DNA of 9,521 bases, from NCBI GenBank assembly GCA_031284275.1, contig JAITAD010000012.1:1-9521 (forward strand), in the 5' to 3' direction. The DNA is from Tannerellaceae bacterium (GTDB lineage: Bacteria > Bacteroidota > Bacteroidia > Bacteroidales > Tannerellaceae). A program made the position numbers and the translations under genes. The notes under the pieces were generated by a model that saw only the letters and a program-made list of their open reading frames with translations, did not search any database and had not been told where the DNA came from. This document shows, piece after piece, positions 7,359-9,521 of this stretch; position 1 is the first letter of the stretch; every line of letters starts with the position of its first letter.

Positions 7359-7374
7359 TGTTCCACGTGGAACA
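7359..7374. promoter_or_regulatory. parS-like centromere site 3
   Basis: Third exact copy of TGTTCCACGTGGAACA. It ends one base from the mnmG stop codon (TAA on the minus strand, 7376-7378). It is 753 bp from site 2 and 828 bp start-to-start from site 1. Its position at the very end of a coding gene means it must be read through or act as a transcript hairpin if mnmG transcription continues. Confidence 0.75.
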
Positions 7375-7375
7375 T

Positions 7376-9259
7376 TTATCTTCCAAGCAGGACGAGCAGG
7401 ATGTTGATGTCGCTTGGCGAAACACCGGGAATACGGCTTGCTTGGGCGAGGGTCTCGGGGTCTATTTTTGTCAGCTTTTGCCGCGCCTCAGTAGAAAGGG
7501 AAAGAATCTCCATATAGTTGAACTTGTTGCGTATGCGGATATCTTCCAGACGTGCGATTTTGTCTGCAACGAGTCGTTCCCGTTTGATGTATCCCTCATA
7601 TTTCATCTGTATCTCGGCGGCTTCAACGATTTCTTCTCGACGTGCAGGCGGCAATTTGTCCAACTCGGCTTGCAGAGCAGGAAGATGATCAGCAAGCGAG
7701 AGCAGATTCAATTGAGGGCGGAGCACCAAATCCAGAATCTTGCATGCGTGCGGAATAGGAGATGTTTCGGCATGTTCCAGAAAACCGTTCACTTCTTGTG
7801 GTTGTACGGAGGTGCGCTGCACAAAGGAGATAAGGCCATCGCGGGCAGAACGTTTCTCTTGGAATTGGCGAAACCGTTCGGCATCGGCAAGGCCGAGCCG
7901 GTAAGAACGTTCGGTCAAACGCATGTCGGCATCGTCCTGACGGAGCAGGATACGATATTCGGCACGAGAGGTGAACATGCGATAGGGTTCATCGACACCT
8001 TTGGTGACGAGGTCGTCAATCAGTACGCCGATGTAGGCTTCATCCCGCCCCAAGACGAAAGGAGCGCCTCCGTGACAATGGATATGAGCATTGACTCCTG
8101 CCATGAGGCCTTGTCCACCCGCCTCCTCGTACCCCGTAGTACCGTTGATCTGTCCGGCGAAAAACAATCCGGACACTTGTTTGACGGCAAGGGTATGGCG
8201 CAATTGTGTAGGGTCAAAGAAATCATATTCGATGGCGTATCCGGGACGGTACATATGTATATCACGGAAAGCCGGAATGGTTTTTAGCGCATCTAATTGG
8301 ACGGCTAAGGGTAAGGAGGAAGAAAAACCGTTGAGATAGTATTCTTGAGAGTTCTCTCCTTCAGGCTCAAGGAAAAGCTGGTGGCGGGGACGGTCGGCAA
8401 AAGTGACGATCTTCGTCTCAATACTGGGGCAGTAGCGAGGCCCGATACTCTGTATCTGCCCGTTGTAGAGAGGGGAGTCAGGCAGGCCTTGTCGCAAAAC
8501 CTCGTGTGTCTGCTCGTTGGTGAATGTCGTCCAACAGCTACGTTGGGTGAGGATACGTCGGGAAGAAGCCAGATAGGAGAAACGATGAAAATCCTCCTCG
8601 CCGGATTGCTCTTCCATCTCCTCGAAGTGTACGCTACGGCCATCAATACGCACGGGAGTCCCCGTTTTCATACGGGCGGACTGAATCCCGAGAGCAGCGA
8701 GCTGCTCGGTCAAACCGTGAGAAGCAGGTTCGGCAATCCGTCCCCCGCCCATCTGTGCCCGACCGACATGAATCAGTCCATTCAGGAATGTCCCTGCCGT
8801 CAATATCACAGCTCCCGAGTGGAACTCCACACCCAACGCCGTTCGCACACCGCAAACGCTTCGTCCGCCCTCTCCGACCAGCAACCCGGTTACGACGTCT
8901 TGCCAGAGGAAGAGATTCGGCTCATTTTCTACCCGCCTGCGCCATGCTTCCATGAAACGCATCCGGTCGCTTTGGGCGCGCGGACTCCAGACGGCCGGCC
9001 CTTTACTGCGGTTCAACATGCGGAACTGTATGGCCGTCTCATCGGTCACAAGCCCCATGTACCCGCCTAAGGCATCGATCTCCCGAACAATTTGTCCTTT
9101 GGCGATACCCCCCACAGCAGGATTGCAACTCATCTGTGCAATCTTGTTCATGTCCATGGTGATGAGGAGCGTCTTCGACCCCAGCTTGGCGGCAACCGTT
9201 GCTGCCTCGCATCCGGCGTGGCCGGCGCCGACAACAATGATATCGTATCGAAAATCCAT
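7376..9259 (-). CDS. mnmG: tRNA uridine-5-carboxymethylaminomethyl modification enzyme MnmG (GidA)
   Basis: This is the FAD-dependent subunit which, with the GTPase MnmE, installs the (carboxymethyl)aminomethyl group on the wobble uridine U34 of certain tRNAs. I take ATG 9257-9259 as the start. It gives MDFRYDIIVVGAGHAGCEAA, the standard N-terminus with the FAD-binding GAGHAG at 11-16, and a protein of 627 residues. A longer reading to 9391 would add 44 residues of no similarity and overlap kdsD. Other signatures are MSCNPAVGGIAKG (43-55), AQMGGGRIAEPASHG, PRYCPSIETK with the conserved catalytic Cys277, INGTTGYEEAGGQGLMAGVN (371-390), YEGYIKRE, and the natural C-terminus IPGVSPSDINILLVLLGR. 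It lies 16 bp downstream of kdsD, probably in the same operon. In many bacteria gidA lies near the replication origin or par genes, which fits the adjacent parS sites. Confidence 0.97.
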   Translation of the reverse strand: MDFRYDIIVVGAGHAGCEAATVAAKLGSKTLLITMDMNKIAQMSCNPAVGGIAKGQIVREIDALGGYMGLVTDETAIQFRMLNRSKGPAVWSPRAQSDRMRFMEAWRRRVENEPNLFLWQDVVTGLLVGEGGRSVCGVRTALGVEFHSGAVILTAGTFLNGLIHVGRAQMGGGRIAEPASHGLTEQLAALGIQSARMKTGTPVRIDGRSVHFEEMEEQSGEEDFHRFSYLASSRRILTQRSCWTTFTNEQTHEVLRQGLPDSPLYNGQIQSIGPRYCPSIETKIVTFADRPRHQLFLEPEGENSQEYYLNGFSSSLPLAVQLDALKTIPAFRDIHMYRPGYAIEYDFFDPTQLRHTLAVKQVSGLFFAGQINGTTGYEEAGGQGLMAGVNAHIHCHGGAPFVLGRDEAYIGVLIDDLVTKGVDEPYRMFTSRAEYRILLRQDDADMRLTERSYRLGLADAERFRQFQEKRSARDGLISFVQRTSVQPQEVNGFLEHAETSPIPHACKILDLVLRPQLNLLSLADHLPALQAELDKLPPARREEIVEAAEIQMKYEGYIKRERLVADKIARLEDIRIRNKFNYMEILSLSTEARQKLTKIDPETLAQASRIPGVSPSDINILLVLLGR

Positions 9260-9275
9260 TGAGGCAGGGTTGCGC

Positions 9276-9521
9276 TTACGCTTTTTTCTCTGTGACTTGC
9301 CGACTTTGCTCACGGCTTTTCTGCCCCAGATAACCTCCGTGATGACTGAGCGCATAATCGTTATGAGAAAAACCGATGCGGTGCATGACACTTACCACCA
9401 GTAGGTCACCGATGACCATCATAACGGTGGTTGAAGTCGTAGGTGTCAATCCCAGCGGGCAAATCTCCGTCGGAGCGCCTGTAGAAAGCAAGACGGTAGC
9501 TTGGCGGGAAAGAGGGCCGTC
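9276..9521 (-). CDS. kdsD: KdsD/KpsF-type arabinose-5-phosphate isomerase, C-terminal part
   Basis: Only the last 81 residues are inside the window; the start lies beyond 9521. They read as the end of a SIS-domain sugar-phosphate isomerase, with ICPLGLTPTTSTTVMMVIGD (compare ACPLGLAPTSSTT in E. coli KdsD) followed by ALSHHGGYLGQKSR. The enzyme interconverts ribulose 5-phosphate and arabinose 5-phosphate, the first step towards Kdo for lipopolysaccharide or capsule. The protein stops about 14 residues after HHGGYLG, so the two CBS domains found in E. coli KdsD are absent. This agrees with the single-domain isomerase known from Bacteroides fragilis, so it is a natural form rather than a truncation. 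The TAA at 9276-9278 lies 16 bp before the mnmG ATG, suggesting co-transcription. Family assignment is firm; sugar specificity is inferred. Confidence 0.86.
   Translation of the reverse strand, partial: DGPLSRQATVLLSTGAPTEICPLGLTPTTSTTVMMVIGDLLVVSVMHRIGFSHNDYALSHHGGYLGQKSREQSRQVTEKKA

Noticed and set aside
7238..8287. 349-codon plus-strand frame running over parS site 3 into mnmG
   Set aside because: Most of it is antisense to mnmG, and its first 40 codons in the spacer resemble nothing known.
9260..9391. N-terminal extension of mnmG to 9391
   Set aside because: The added 44 residues have no similarity to MnmG, overlap the end of kdsD, and the ATG at 9259 gives the standard N-terminus.

Overview
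The window looks like a chromosomal, housekeeping-type segment of a Bacteroidota genome, most likely order Bacteroidales and perhaps near Porphyromonadaceae/Tannerellaceae. I infer this from the protein flavours, not from a marker gene. The clues are a second LeuA-like synthase with a C-terminal regulatory domain, an apparently single-domain KdsD-type arabinose-5-phosphate isomerase, a MiaA with the Bacteroidetes-like GLEYKYL segment, and TAnnTTTG-type promoter elements with little use of Shine-Dalgarno sites. There are no insertion sequences, phage genes, tRNAs, rRNAs or CRISPR arrays.

Layout. (1) 1-2187: the 3' part of a LeuA-family synthase on the plus strand runs tail-to-tail, 12 bp apart, into a complete 2-isopropylmalate synthase (leuA) on the minus strand. 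(2) 2217-3822: endonuclease III (nth) and tRNA dimethylallyltransferase (miaA), both minus strand. The miaA frame has no stop at its usual end and runs about 250 bp into nth. (3) 3889-5712: a plus-strand pair, tRNA-dihydrouridine synthase and an MscS-type mechanosensitive channel, 6 bp apart. (4) 5721-6515: thyA on the minus strand, ending 8 bp from the channel gene. (5) 6516-7375: about 860 bp without a convincing gene, bounded by three identical copies of the palindrome TGTTCCACGTGGAACA, which I read as ParB-binding parS (centromere) sites. Two lie just upstream of thyA and one touches the stop codon of mnmG. (6) 7376-9521: mnmG (gidA) and, upstream in the same direction, the C-terminal end of a KdsD-like isomerase.

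How the genes fit together. Three genes act on tRNA: miaA (A37 prenylation), dus (dihydrouridine) and mnmG (wobble U34). leuA and its neighbour serve branched-chain 2-oxoacid elongation, thyA makes dTMP, nth repairs oxidised pyrimidines, and kdsD supplies the Kdo precursor for lipopolysaccharide. The most notable signal is the parS trio beside mnmG. It suggests that this locus is a chromosome-segregation loading site and may lie close to the replication origin, although no dnaA, parAB or clear DnaA-box cluster is visible here.
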